Assembly (NCBI GenBank): GCA_947464365.1
Contig: CANHWS010000070.1
Location: forward strand, 1 to 13,270
Reading direction: 5' to 3'
Length of the DNA stretch: 13,270 nt
Source of the DNA: Cytophagaceae bacterium
GTDB taxonomy: Bacteria; Bacteroidota; Bacteroidia; Cytophagales; Flexibacteraceae
A program made the position numbers and the translations under genes. Positions 1-7,028 of the stretch are shown one piece after another; positions within the stretch are counted from its first letter, which is position 1; every line of letters begins with the position of its first letter. The notes under the pieces were generated by a model, which made no database searches, was not told where the DNA came from, and was given only the letters and a program-made list of their open reading frames with translations.

Positions 1-1310
1 ATCTTACGGTCCGTCAGCGTATTCATCACCTCTTGCGGTGGCACAATGTCACCGATCAAGGTATCCACGCCATGGACCGAATAAGTATCAAGGATGGTAG
101 AGATATACTCCTTGCCTTCTTGTTGACGCTCCCGCCGCTCTTTGATAAAGTCAATGGCGTTACTGGCCTGCGCTGAGTTCCGGAAATAGTTACCGATCGT
201 TGGCTCCAGCACTTGGGACACCAAGTTGGCAACTGACCCAACTGCCGAAATCACTTTCGGTGCCTGATCTGCCGGGATGTGGATAATCTGTGATACATCG
301 AGCTTGAGGGTGAAACCATCCTGAGAACGCACATTGATGGACGATAGGCGAGCATCCAGCCCATGTGCCTCTGAAGTTGAGGCCCAGTTGAGCAAGATGT
401 TAGTGGTGGGCACCTTCCTGACATCTTGCACGAAGGTATTGATGGGATACTTACCCGGTTCAAGTACTTCTTGCCAGACACCTTTGTAACCTCGTGGGTA
501 GATATTGCCGTGTTTGAATGCCTTGCCTGACGAGTCCTCTGCACTTGATCCATCCTTACCAATGAAGGAGATCACGACACCAACATGGCCGATAGGCACC
601 TCAGTCATCGGGATGGCATCAACAGTCACGAACCATGGGTTGAGGTTGTAGGCACCTGGAAGCAGCACTTGCTCTTGCAGACCTTTGATCCCACCTTGGT
701 CGATGAACTGTTGTGGGTCTTGAAAGTTCTTATGCCCATCAATCAGGTGGCCAGCCAGCTCACCAGACGAAGGCTCACCATCAAGGGCAGTCACGATGCC
801 AATATGATCAAGCGGTATACGCAAAATGGGCACGATAACCTCTACCTTGAACAAAGCTGGATTGATCCGGTAGGTACCCGCAGAAAGCACCTCCACTTGG
901 CGCCCCTTTTGGCCACCACCTTCTAGGAAGGCTTTCGCATTCTGGAAACTATCACAAGGAACTTTTTTGCCAAGGACACGGTTGGGTGGCAAGGCGGAGC
1001 CATCATTGGCTACCAATAGGCCTAATTGCCCCTCTGGGATCATCACGAACGGGATACGATCCACGGCAAATTGCCATGGCCAATACCAGAAGTAGATACC
1101 AGGTGCAAGCGTATTGGCTTGGTAGCCAGCCTCACCATTGAGGGCCAAGATGCGCCCCTCTGGCAGGCTTTTATTCGGCCCGAAGAGCACGAATTTTTTG
1201 GTCACGAGCCCGATTTTATTTTCGGGAATGTAAACGATGCCGAGCAGCCACTTGGCCAGCAACAGCAGGACGATCAGCACAGCTAGGCCGATCAGGATAG
1301 GAACAACCAT
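1..1310 (-). CDS. SPFH/flotillin-like membrane protein, N-terminal part (truncated by window edge)
   Basis: The reading frame is open from an ATG at 1310 through the left edge and gives 436 residues with no stop, so the C-terminus is missing. Residues 3-28 are a single hydrophobic segment (VLIVLLLLAKWLLG), which would anchor the protein in the membrane. Residues 27-303 hold about four copies of a 60-73-residue module. Each starts near IP-x-x-x-(I/L/V)-G-(L/I/V)-V, and the later copies end near VL-x-(P/A)-G-x-Y-x-(I/L)-N (for example EVLSAGTYRIN, EQVLLPGAYNLN, EVLEPGKYPIN). From about 303 follows an SPFH/band-7 domain (NVRSQDGFTLKLDVS, then VLEPTIGNYFR and KERRERQQEGKEY). SPFH proteins form large oligomeric cages or membrane microdomain scaffolds. 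The specific role here is unknown. No Shine-Dalgarno sequence precedes the ATG, but a -7 promoter box lies about 36 bp upstream. The family assignment is firm; the function is inference. Confidence 0.88.
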   Translation of the reverse strand, partial: MVVPILIGLAVLIVLLLLAKWLLGIVYIPENKIGLVTKKFVLFGPNKSLPEGRILALNGEAGYQANTLAPGIYFWYWPWQFAVDRIPFVMIPEGQLGLLVANDGSALPPNRVLGKKVPCDSFQNAKAFLEGGGQKGRQVEVLSAGTYRINPALFKVEVIVPILRIPLDHIGIVTALDGEPSSGELAGHLIDGHKNFQDPQQFIDQGGIKGLQEQVLLPGAYNLNPWFVTVDAIPMTEVPIGHVGVVISFIGKDGSSAEDSSGKAFKHGNIYPRGYKGVWQEVLEPGKYPINTFVQDVRKVPTTNILLNWASTSEAHGLDARLSSINVRSQDGFTLKLDVSQIIHIPADQAPKVISAVGSVANLVSQVLEPTIGNYFRNSAQASNAIDFIKERRERQQEGKEYISTILDTYSVHGVDTLIGDIVPPQEVMNTLTDRK

Positions 1311-1345
1311 TGGGATATAGGGCTATGTGCCCCTGTTAGTTGACC

Positions 1346-1353
1346 CAAAAGTA
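1346..1353 (-). promoter_or_regulatory. Candidate Bacteroidota -7 box for the SPFH gene
   Basis: The minus strand reads TACTTTTG, an exact match to the Bacteroidota sigma factor -7 consensus TAnnTTTG, 36 bp before the ATG at 1310. It would give a leader of roughly 30 nt. No good TTTG -33 element is seen at the expected distance, so this is a moderate call. Confidence 0.42.
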
Positions 1354-1390
1354 CTACGTTGCAGGATCGGCTATTATCAGTCTGGATAGG

Positions 1391-1408
1391 CGGATAGCCG
1401 CTATGCCG
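1391..1408. repeat. Short inverted repeat between lipoprotein and SPFH genes
   Basis: ATAGC (1394-1398) and GCTAT (1400-1404) flank a single C. The symmetry extends outward as CGG (1391-1393) and CCG (1406-1408) with one bulged base. It lies about 40 bp upstream of the SPFH -7 box, so it could be an operator. It has no T-tract on either side and is not a terminator. Confidence 0.3.
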
Positions 1409-1450
1409 TGCGGTTGTTTTTATTGCTATTCGGCAACCCAATCAGGATAC

Positions 1451-1481
1451 AACCTACCAACCTAGGCCTACCTGCCAACCT
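1451..1481. repeat. Pair of imperfect 13-bp direct repeats
   Basis: AACCTACCAACCT (1451-1463) recurs as TACCTGCCAACCT (1469-1481), 11 of 13 identical, with an 18-bp start-to-start distance. The pair starts 16 bp past the lipoprotein stop codon, in the 187-bp gap upstream of the SPFH gene. It may be a regulator site or simply low-complexity sequence. Confidence 0.3.
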
Positions 1482-1497
1482 CAGCCAATAACATTGG

Positions 1498-2100
1498 TTA
1501 TTGGGCTATCTTTTTAGCATTTGCAAGGCTATCTGCTACCTGTTTTGCGCGGCGCTCAATAAACTCTTCAAGCGATCCTTTACCTTTTTTCATAAAATCA
1601 GCCATCTGAGCCGCCCCTTCACGATAGGGGTGGTTAGGGTACTCCTTGACAAACTTCTCGAACACAACAACACACTGTGCACTATCACCAGCATCGTGGA
1701 GTGCATTACCTAGGAAAAACAAGGCATTGGGCCGCATTGGGTGATTCGGATAGGTATCGTACGCGTATTTATCTAGGTTGGCCGCTTTCATGAAATCACC
1801 TAGAGTACTGTAGATGTTAGCCTCCTTCAGGATAAACGGAAGGGACAGCGAATCATCTCGATAATCTAGGGCGAAGAACTGGTATGCCTCTGCTAGGCGA
1901 AGGGCAGTCTGGGTTTGCCCTGGTCCGTCGCCAGCATTCCTGAGTTGGGTCTGGAGGCTATCAATCCGTTTGATGGCTTGTGCCCTAAGGTCTTTTTGGG
2001 TCGTATCTGGCTTCGTGCCACAGCTGGACAACATAGACATGATGGCCGCAAAAACAACAAACACAAGGGTCCGCAAACGCAAATTGGTTATCGTAATCAT
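1498..2100 (-). CDS. TPR-type outer membrane lipoprotein
   Basis: The product has 200 residues with a lipoprotein signal peptide: basic N-region (R8, R10), hydrophobic core TLVFVVFAAIMSML and lipobox L24-S25-S26-C27. The residue after Cys27 is Gly, not Asp, which fits sorting to the outer membrane or the surface. The mature part is helical and TPR-like: an A/L-rich helix pair around 63-80, DKYAYDTYPNHPMRPNAL and then EKFVKEYPNHPYREGA, the latter two resembling the repeated YPNHP...A helices of BamD/YbgF-type TPR lipoproteins. The C-terminus (160-200) is charged and may be coiled coil. It is shorter than typical BamD proteins (about 240), so an envelope-assembly role is possible but not shown. 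A promoter candidate lies about 55 bp upstream, suggesting transcription independent of the his/osmC genes. No SD precedes the ATG. Confidence 0.85.
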   Translation of the reverse strand: MITITNLRLRTLVFVVFAAIMSMLSSCGTKPDTTQKDLRAQAIKRIDSLQTQLRNAGDGPGQTQTALRLAEAYQFFALDYRDDSLSLPFILKEANIYSTLGDFMKAANLDKYAYDTYPNHPMRPNALFFLGNALHDAGDSAQCVVVFEKFVKEYPNHPYREGAAQMADFMKKGKGSLEEFIERRAKQVADSLANAKKIAQ

Positions 2101-2153
2101 TATAATCGGTTCGTTAATCCTTCGGCACTAGTATCAATCAAGGCCAAGGCTTG

Positions 2154-2182
2154 CAAAGCTAATCAACAATTAGGGCACCAAG
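2154..2182 (-). promoter_or_regulatory. Candidate promoter for the TPR lipoprotein
   Basis: The minus strand has TAGCTTTG (2154-2161), an exact TAnnTTTG -7 match. A CTTG (2179-2182) lies 17 bp further upstream as a weak -33 element. The leader would be about 45-50 nt. It lies downstream of the minus-strand terminator at 2241-2276, which makes an independent transcription unit plausible. Confidence 0.42.
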
Positions 2183-2240
2183 TATCCATGCCTAAATAAT
2201 GCTAAACTCAAGGCGCTGCTTCGATGGTTCAGGTAGCCCT

Positions 2241-2276
2241 AAAAAACAAAAGGTAGGCTCTTGAAACCTACCCTTT
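2241..2276 (-). terminator. Rho-independent terminator, minus strand
   Basis: Read on the minus strand, a stem AAAGGGTAGG / CCTACCTTT (2267-2276 paired with 2249-2257, one bulged base, 9-nt loop) runs directly into a T-rich tail TTTTGTTTTTT (2251-2241). There is no T-tract on the other side, so it works in one direction only. It would end transcripts coming from hisG through the OsmC gene, or a separate short RNA encoded just upstream of it. Confidence 0.72.
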
Positions 2277-2400
2277 GCAAGTACCGAGCACCTGATTTAA
2301 GCCCTGCAGCCTCCCCAACAGAGAGCAGGTCAAAATCAAAGTACTTCCAGATTCACTTCATAAGGACAGACAGCAATTCGAAAGAAAGGGTTGCCTGTCT
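2241..2400 (-). ncRNA. Candidate structured RNA or attenuator-like 3' UTR ending at the terminator
   Basis: On the minus strand the 160 nt before and including the terminator fold into ordered local structures. First comes a hairpin of AGACAG/CTGTCT plus CAA/TTG (2368-2376 with 2391-2400). Next is a nested stem of four helices: 2279-2284 with 2341-2346, 2293-2298 with 2333-2338, 2303-2307 with 2325-2329, and 2311-2313 with 2321-2323. The terminator hairpin follows. The loop of the first hairpin (2385-2390) and its edge are complementary over 7 bp to the terminator's 5' arm (2270-2276). No long reading frame covers it. It could be a small RNA of the 6S or another class, the 3' UTR of the OsmC transcript, or a cis-regulatory leader of the lipoprotein gene. 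No known family was recognised and no clear promoter was found for it. Confidence 0.35.
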
Positions 2401-2501
2401 CAGAAAATTTCTATAATTTATTTCCATCAACACCTTTTTTTGGTGGATTGGTTAGCGCTTGCCTCCTATCTACCACCTAGTTTAAGATGATTACAATGAC
2501 C

Positions 2502-2957
2502 TTAGTTGAGCTCGATGGTAGTCTCGATGGTCATGGAAGGTGAAAGCATGTTGTGCACAGGGCACTTATTAGCGATTATCAGTAGCCTGCCAGGATCAAT
2601 ATCTTGATCAGGGTCCAGAAGCCTAACCGCTATAACACGCCTCACCGACTCAATCTTGACTGCTCGGACATCAGTGTCGTACGAGATGCTAACCTCTAGG
2701 TCTGGCAGAGAGGCTAATCCTGTGTCCGAATCTTGATCTATCCCAGGTTTGTTGTGGGCGAGCTTATGCTCGAGATACATCCTGATGGTGATCAGCGTGC
2801 AGCTTGCCAAGCCCATCATAACGGCATCAAATGGTGAGGGCCCTTGGTTCAGCCCTCCTTGTATCAATGGTTCGTCCTGCACTAGGCTGATGCTGCCAAC
2901 TTGCGTAAGGACCTTATAGTTAGGCCATTCGCCCTTTGTGACCGCCGAGATACTCAT
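2502..2957 (-). CDS. OsmC/Ohr-family protein (YhfA-like)
   Basis: The product has 151 residues, the normal size for the family. It has the GG-x-N-x-GPSPFD-x-V segment (34-46) followed by GLASCT with Cys53 at the start of the central helix, and the second conserved cysteine Cys132 in NKCPVHNM. In Ohr/OsmC enzymes this cysteine pair reduces organic hydroperoxides with thiol reductants. The looser YhfA-like subgroup keeps both cysteines but its substrate is less certain. The gene is the last of a co-directional set, 45 bp after the FMN reductase gene, and is followed at some distance by a minus-strand terminator. Pairing with a flavin reductase suggests a redox or thiol stress role, which is inference. 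The ATG at 2957 gives the full-length fold; no SD is seen. Confidence 0.88.
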   Translation of the reverse strand: MSISAVTKGEWPNYKVLTQVGSISLVQDEPLIQGGLNQGPSPFDAVMMGLASCTLITIRMYLEHKLAHNKPGIDQDSDTGLASLPDLEVSISYDTDVRAVKIESVRRVIAVRLLDPDQDIDPGRLLIIANKCPVHNMLSPSMTIETTIELN

Positions 2958-3002
2958 TTTGATTTTGTTTGATATCCAGTGGGCAATGTAGGCGATATTA
3001 TC

Positions 3003-3575
3003 CTAGTTGCGGGCAAGTTCGGCCATTTTTTTGTCCACGATTGCCTCAGCTGTCCAGAGGAACTCAGCAACAAAATTATTCACCGTCCGTTCGAAATTCG
3101 GATCGATCAGCTCGCCTTGGGCGCCAATTTTTTTCTGAATCTCAGGGATCAATAACATTTGCGGAATCGGATAGGCCCAAATGGCCAAAACTAGTTCTTG
3201 CATCGCAAGGGCACCGCGCATTCCACCCATAGGGCCAGAGGTTGGGCTGCTGATACCAATTACCTTTTTGGCGAAGTCCGGTTTGCCGAGGTGGTCCACC
3301 AAGTTCTTGAGTGCTGCGGTGTAGCTGCCATTGTACTCTGGGCTGATAAAGATCAAAGCATCCGCCTCCCTAATTTCCGCCCTAGCTTTAATGTAGTCTG
3401 GATTCGGGTTTGGATGCCGATCGAGCACAAAATCCAATGGAGGGAATTCCAACTCCTTCAGATCAATGATCGACAAAGCATGCCCTAAGGCGCCGAATCT
3501 GTCAGAAAGAAGCAAGGCGGCACGGTGGGACAATCGGTCTTCACGAACGGAGCTTGAAATCAGGGCAATTTTCAT
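3003..3575 (-). CDS. NADPH-dependent FMN reductase family flavoprotein
   Basis: The 190-residue protein has the flavodoxin-like fold of the FMN_red family. The N-terminal beta strand KIALISSSVRED (2-13) with S16-H17-R18 forms the FMN phosphate loop. SPEYNGSYTAALKN (78-91) is the hallmark second flavin loop. SSPTSGPMGGMRG (109-121) is the third conserved loop. Members reduce FMN, quinones, azo dyes or chromate with NAD(P)H in the cytoplasm, and the substrate cannot be told here. The gene starts 28 bp after hisC and ends 45 bp before the OsmC-like gene, so it is probably translated from the same mRNA as the his genes. A small hairpin (3590-3609) spans the hisC stop codon just upstream and might affect its translation. 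Confidence 0.9.
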   Translation of the reverse strand: MKIALISSSVREDRLSHRAALLLSDRFGALGHALSIIDLKELEFPPLDFVLDRHPNPNPDYIKARAEIREADALIFISPEYNGSYTAALKNLVDHLGKPDFAKKVIGISSPTSGPMGGMRGALAMQELVLAIWAYPIPQMLLIPEIQKKIGAQGELIDPNFERTVNNFVAEFLWTAEAIVDKKMAELARN

Positions 3576-3589
3576 AATGGTATGAGGTT

Positions 3590-3609
3590 GTCTGACTTTG
3601 GGGTCAGAC
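3590..3609. repeat. Small hairpin over the hisC stop codon
   Basis: GTCTGA (3590-3595) and TCAGAC (3604-3609) form a perfect 6-bp stem with an 8-nt loop. The hisC stop codon (3606-3604) lies in one arm and the FMN reductase ATG is 15 bp beyond the other arm. No T-tract follows on the minus strand, so it is not an intrinsic terminator. It could be an mRNA processing or translational coupling element. Confidence 0.35.
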
Positions 3610-4698
3610 TTGGTAAGATAACAACGCTACAATGAGCTTTTGGTTTTCAGCCTCGGTGCCAATCGTGATGCGCAGACAGTTGGCACAGCCTGGTTGGCTA
3701 CTGCGGTCCCGCACCACAATGCCCTTGTCCAACAGGTATTGATATACCTGAGTGGCCTTGACCTCGATCCCAAACCTAACTAAAACAAAATTGGCATCCG
3801 ACGGATAAACTTCAGCCACAATCGGAAGCAGAACCAATTGTTCACGCAGCCACCTATGTTGCTGATTAAGTTGCCGAACCACTCCGTTTTTCGCCTCTTG
3901 TCCAGTGGTCAAGGCCTCTAGTGCCAAAGCATGGGCAGGGCCAGATAGGTTGTATGGTGGTTTCACTTTCTGGAGGATGGCAACCAAATCTGCCGAGGCA
4001 AAGGCCAAACCAATCCGCAATGCTGCCAGCCCCCATGCCTTGGAAAGGGTCCTGATCACAACCAAGTTAGGGTGGTGAGCAAAGAGTTTGGTTGCATCCT
4101 GCCGATCTGTAAAGTCGATATAGGCCTCATCAACCACCACTATGCCATCGAAGGTGTCGCAAACATGGACAATATCTGCAGCAAGCATCAAGTTTCCGGT
4201 TGGGTTATTGGGGCTGCAGGCGAAAAGCAATCTAGCCAAAGGTTCAGATGCCATCACTGTCGCCAAGGCTGGCATATCAATCTGGAAATCTGATTTTAGC
4301 GGCACATTTAATACCGCAAGGTTATTGATACCAGCACTAACTTGGTACATGCCATAAGTGGGTGGCATCACGATAATCTTGTGCAGACTAGGGGCGCAAA
4401 ACGTCCGCATCAATAGGTCGATTGCCTCGTCAGACCCATTTCCGACAAAAACCTGGGCCGCCTCGAGCCCTACCATTTTGCCGACTACCTGCCGAAATTC
4501 TGAAGCATGCGGATCTGGATATCGATGCCATTGCACAGCACCACCACCGAGCCCAACAGACCCGTAAGCATTTTCGTTAGCATCAAGATAGACTTCCGCC
4601 TGCCCGCTAAACTCGTCCCGTGCGCTGCTATAGGGCTTCAGCTTCAGCACGTGAGGCAGCACCCACTGCAAAGGATTTTTATCTATTGATAGGGCCAT
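3604..4698 (-). CDS. hisC: Histidinol-phosphate aminotransferase
   Basis: This 364-residue fold-type I PLP enzyme converts imidazole-acetol phosphate and glutamate to histidinol phosphate and 2-oxoglutarate, in the cytoplasm. Visible markers: the HisC-type N-terminus LKLKPYSSARDEF (18-30), LDANENAYG (38-46), GNGSDEAIDLL (86-96), CSPNNPTG (161-168), DEAYIDF (190-196), and the PLP-binding Lys220 in TLSKAWGLAALRIG. The C-terminal RITIG (343-347) carries the Arg that binds the substrate carboxylate or phosphate. Length is standard. It lies 57 bp after hisD. In most Bacteroidota the bifunctional hisB follows; here an FMN reductase gene follows instead. The start at 4698 fits the family's N-terminus well. 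Confidence 0.97.
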   Translation of the reverse strand: MALSIDKNPLQWVLPHVLKLKPYSSARDEFSGQAEVYLDANENAYGSVGLGGGAVQWHRYPDPHASEFRQVVGKMVGLEAAQVFVGNGSDEAIDLLMRTFCAPSLHKIIVMPPTYGMYQVSAGINNLAVLNVPLKSDFQIDMPALATVMASEPLARLLFACSPNNPTGNLMLAADIVHVCDTFDGIVVVDEAYIDFTDRQDATKLFAHHPNLVVIRTLSKAWGLAALRIGLAFASADLVAILQKVKPPYNLSGPAHALALEALTTGQEAKNGVVRQLNQQHRWLREQLVLLPIVAEVYPSDANFVLVRFGIEVKATQVYQYLLDKGIVVRDRSSQPGCANCLRITIGTEAENQKLIVALLSYQV

Positions 4699-4755
4699 GT
4701 CTTTATGCAGATATTGAGGGTTGCGACTAGGGCAACTTGGTTAGAATGCTTCAGC

Positions 4756-6054
4756 CTAGCTATCGAGGCGAACTGAGACTGCCAAGGCATGCGCATCAAG
4801 CAATTCGGCTTTCGCCATTGTCATGACAGTAGGCCCAATTAGTGCCAATCCTCTAGAGGACAATTGCTGCATCGTGATCTTTTTGACAAAACTATCAACA
4901 CTTACACCCGAGTAGGCCGCAGCATAACCGTATGTAGGCAAGGTATGATTGGTGCCCGAGGCATAATCCCCCACCGACTCAGGCGAATGGTAGCCTAGGA
5001 AAACGCTGCCTGCCTGCGTCACTTCATCTGCTAGGGTCAAAGCATCCTGACGTGCCAAAATGAGGTGCTCAGGTGCATATTGATTAATCAGAGTCATCGC
5101 TACTTCAGAATCTGGCATCACGACAAATCTTGCATGGGCCAAAGCAGCATCGGCAATCGTTTGGCGACCAAGGCCAGCTAGATGCTGGTCAATATCCTTA
5201 ATAACTGCTTCGATGTAGGCTTTGGTTTCGGCCACCAAAACCACTTGGCTATCTGGTCCATGTTCGGCTTGCGAAAGCAGGTCAGCAGCTACCCAACTGG
5301 TGGGCATCTGCTGATCGGCATAAACTAACACCTCACTAGGGCCAGCAGGCATATCGATGGCAGTGCCATGCTGATTCACTAACTGCTTAGCCATGGTAAC
5401 ATATTGGTTGCCTGGGCCAAATAGCTTGTTGACAGGACTGATCGTCTCTGTGCCAAAAGCCATCGCCGCAATCGCCTGCGCCCCACCCGCCTTGTATATC
5501 CTGTCAATGCCCACGAGCTTGGCAGCAAACAAGATTGCGGGATGTATTTGGCCATTGGCATCAGCAGGAGTTGCAAGCATCACCTCAGGGCAACCAGCCA
5601 GCTGCGCCGGGATACCGAGCATCAAGACAGTACTAAATAGCGGTGCTGATCCGCCCGGAATGTACAGCCCAACCCGATTGATGCCGACGGCCTTGCGCCA
5701 GCACAGCACACCAGGCATGGTCTCGATGCATTCTGAAGGAGCAAGTTGTTTGCTATGGAATAGCCGAATGTTGGCAGCAGCCTGCCTAATGGATGTTTTG
5801 AGTTCGAGGTCTAGCGCTTGATCTGCTGCCTCAAACTCGCTGTCAGTCACCCAAAGGTTAGCGTTAGATGAGCTACCTAATTTGCCGTTGATCTCTGCCA
5901 CAGCCGTATCTCCCCCATGCCTAACCTGATCTAGAATCGGAAGCACAATAGATTTTACCTGCTCATAATCTACTTGACCAGGGCGGCGTAGAATAACAGC
6001 CCAAGTATCTGGGCTGGGGTTAACGAAAATCTGGGTTGCAGGATTGATGGACAC
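4756..6054 (-). CDS. hisD: Histidinol dehydrogenase
   Basis: The 432-residue zinc enzyme oxidises L-histidinol to L-histidine in two NAD+-dependent steps, the last of the pathway. Key residues are all present: the metal ligands Gln262 and His265 (SQAEHG), Asp363 (GDYASGTNH) and His422 (DAHA), and the catalytic Glu329-His330 in QYAPEHL. The family segments YIPGGSAPLFSTVLM, KAGGAQAIAAMAFGTE and GPGNQYVTMAKQLV are intact. The start codon is a GTG at 6054: there is no in-frame ATG upstream after hisG, and the first internal Met would remove conserved sequence. The gene is 57 bp downstream of hisG and 57 bp upstream of hisC. Confidence 0.97.
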   Translation of the reverse strand: MSINPATQIFVNPSPDTWAVILRRPGQVDYEQVKSIVLPILDQVRHGGDTAVAEINGKLGSSSNANLWVTDSEFEAADQALDLELKTSIRQAAANIRLFHSKQLAPSECIETMPGVLCWRKAVGINRVGLYIPGGSAPLFSTVLMLGIPAQLAGCPEVMLATPADANGQIHPAILFAAKLVGIDRIYKAGGAQAIAAMAFGTETISPVNKLFGPGNQYVTMAKQLVNQHGTAIDMPAGPSEVLVYADQQMPTSWVAADLLSQAEHGPDSQVVLVAETKAYIEAVIKDIDQHLAGLGRQTIADAALAHARFVVMPDSEVAMTLINQYAPEHLILARQDALTLADEVTQAGSVFLGYHSPESVGDYASGTNHTLPTYGYAAAYSGVSVDSFVKKITMQQLSSRGLALIGPTVMTMAKAELLDAHALAVSVRLDS

Positions 6055-6111
6055 GGCTATAATCAGTGGGAGGTGGAGGAACAGTAATAATGCAGAATAG
6101 ATCTGTTAAGT

Positions 6112-6975
6112 CTATCCGATCATCTTCTCGATAGGGCAAACCAAGATACCCTCTGCACCTGCAGCACGGATTTTTTCAATCACGTTCCAGAAGTCATTTT
6201 CGTCAATCACCGAGTGTAGTGAGCTCCAGCCGGGCTTCACTAATGGCATAATGGTAGGGCTGTTTATACCAGGTAGTAGCGCCGATACAACCTCGATAGC
6301 CTCGTTAGGCACATTGAGCAAAATGTACTTAGAGTTGGCAGCCTTTTGCACCGCCTGAATCCGGAACAATAGTTGATCCAGCACCGCCTGAAGCTCAGCG
6401 GCAAGGTTAGGTGCTGCGACAACCACAGCCTCCGAGCGATAAACGGTTTCAACTTCGACCAAACCGTTGGCCAGCAACGTAGACCCAGAGCTCACGATGT
6501 CACAAATGGCTTGGGCCAATCCTATACTTGGGGCAATCTCGACCGAACCACTGATTTCGTGCAGCTCTGCCTTGACGCCAAATTGGCTTAGGTAGGCCCC
6601 AACGATTTTGGGATAGGTCGTCGCAATACGTTTTCCGTTCAGGTCCGAAAGGCCATGGTACTCAGTACCACGTGGAACGGCAATCGAAAGGCGACACTTA
6701 CCGAAACCTAAGTAGTGAACGGTATCGACCTGATACTGACTTTCAGCAACAACATTTTGCCCAACAAAGCCAATATGAGCGACCGAGTCAGCCACGTAGC
6801 CAGGGATGTCGTCATCTCTGAGGAACAGAACTTCAGCAGGAAAGTTAGAGGCGGTTGCCTTGAGCCTCCCAAGTCCATTATTGAGCTTAATGCCACAATC
6901 GGCCAATAGCTTGAGCGAGTCGTCGGACAGGCGGCCAGATTTCTGTATAGCAATTCGGAGGATAGGTTCGTCCAT
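6112..6975 (-). CDS. hisG: ATP phosphoribosyltransferase, long (HisG-L) form
   Basis: The 287-residue enzyme joins ATP and PRPP to make phosphoribosyl-ATP, the committed step of histidine synthesis. The PRPP-binding loop DIVSSGSTLL is at residues 159-168. The N-terminal IAIQKSGRLSDDSLKLL (8-24) is typical. Residues from about 214 on form the extra ACT-like regulatory domain of the long form (ending AGAEGILVCPIEKMI), which binds histidine for feedback inhibition and means no HisZ partner is needed. It is the first gene of the his cluster, 53 bp after the LytTR regulator gene. A TAnnTTTG promoter candidate sits in that gap. The short leader has no run of His codons, so classical his attenuation is not seen. 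Confidence 0.97.
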   Translation of the reverse strand: MDEPILRIAIQKSGRLSDDSLKLLADCGIKLNNGLGRLKATASNFPAEVLFLRDDDIPGYVADSVAHIGFVGQNVVAESQYQVDTVHYLGFGKCRLSIAVPRGTEYHGLSDLNGKRIATTYPKIVGAYLSQFGVKAELHEISGSVEIAPSIGLAQAICDIVSSGSTLLANGLVEVETVYRSEAVVVAAPNLAAELQAVLDQLLFRIQAVQKAANSKYILLNVPNEAIEVVSALLPGINSPTIMPLVKPGWSSLHSVIDENDFWNVIEKIRAAGAEGILVCPIEKMIG

Positions 6976-6981
6976 AAGTGG

Positions 6982-7022
6982 TTGGGGGTCGGTCAGCTAA
7001 GATTTTGCCAACCAACCCCCAA
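6982..7022. repeat. Inverted repeat in the hisG upstream gap
   Basis: TTGGGGGT (6982-6989) and ACCCCCAA (7015-7022) are perfect 8-bp complements separated by 25 bp. On the minus strand the upstream arm overlaps the hisG promoter candidate and the downstream arm sits 6 bp before the hisG ATG. No T-tract follows, so it is not a standard terminator for the LytTR gene. It could be an operator or a leader hairpin for read-through transcripts. Confidence 0.4.
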
Positions 7023-7027
7023 AACTA
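7020..7027 (-). promoter_or_regulatory. Candidate his operon promoter (-7 box)
   Basis: The minus strand reads TAGTTTTG, an exact TAnnTTTG match, immediately after the LytTR gene stop codon and 44 bp before the hisG ATG. The -33 region is weak: only a TTTT run at 7050-7053, 22 bp away. If used, the leader would be under 40 nt and hisG would not depend on read-through from the two-component genes. Confidence 0.42.
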
Positions 7028-7028
7028 T

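Noticed and set aside
585..926. Plus-strand open frame of 113 codons
   Set aside because: It lies wholly inside the minus-strand SPFH gene, whose translation shows clear family motifs over the same bases.
1485..1497. CCAAT-AAC-ATTGG hairpin after the lipoprotein stop as a terminator
   Set aside because: The stem is only 5 bp and no T-tract follows on the minus strand.
2353..2427. 24-codon minus-strand frame before the structured RNA, as a leader peptide
   Set aside because: It has no ribosome site, no run of one amino acid's codons, and its codons form the first hairpin; the structure explains the sequence better.
2421..2456. Hairpin around CACC-T7-GGTG as a terminator for the OsmC gene
   Set aside because: The run of seven T lies in the loop, not after the stem, and neither strand has a T-tract following it.
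5393..5821. Plus-strand open frame of 142 codons
   Set aside because: It is antisense to hisD, which is complete with all catalytic residues; the plus-strand product resembles no family.
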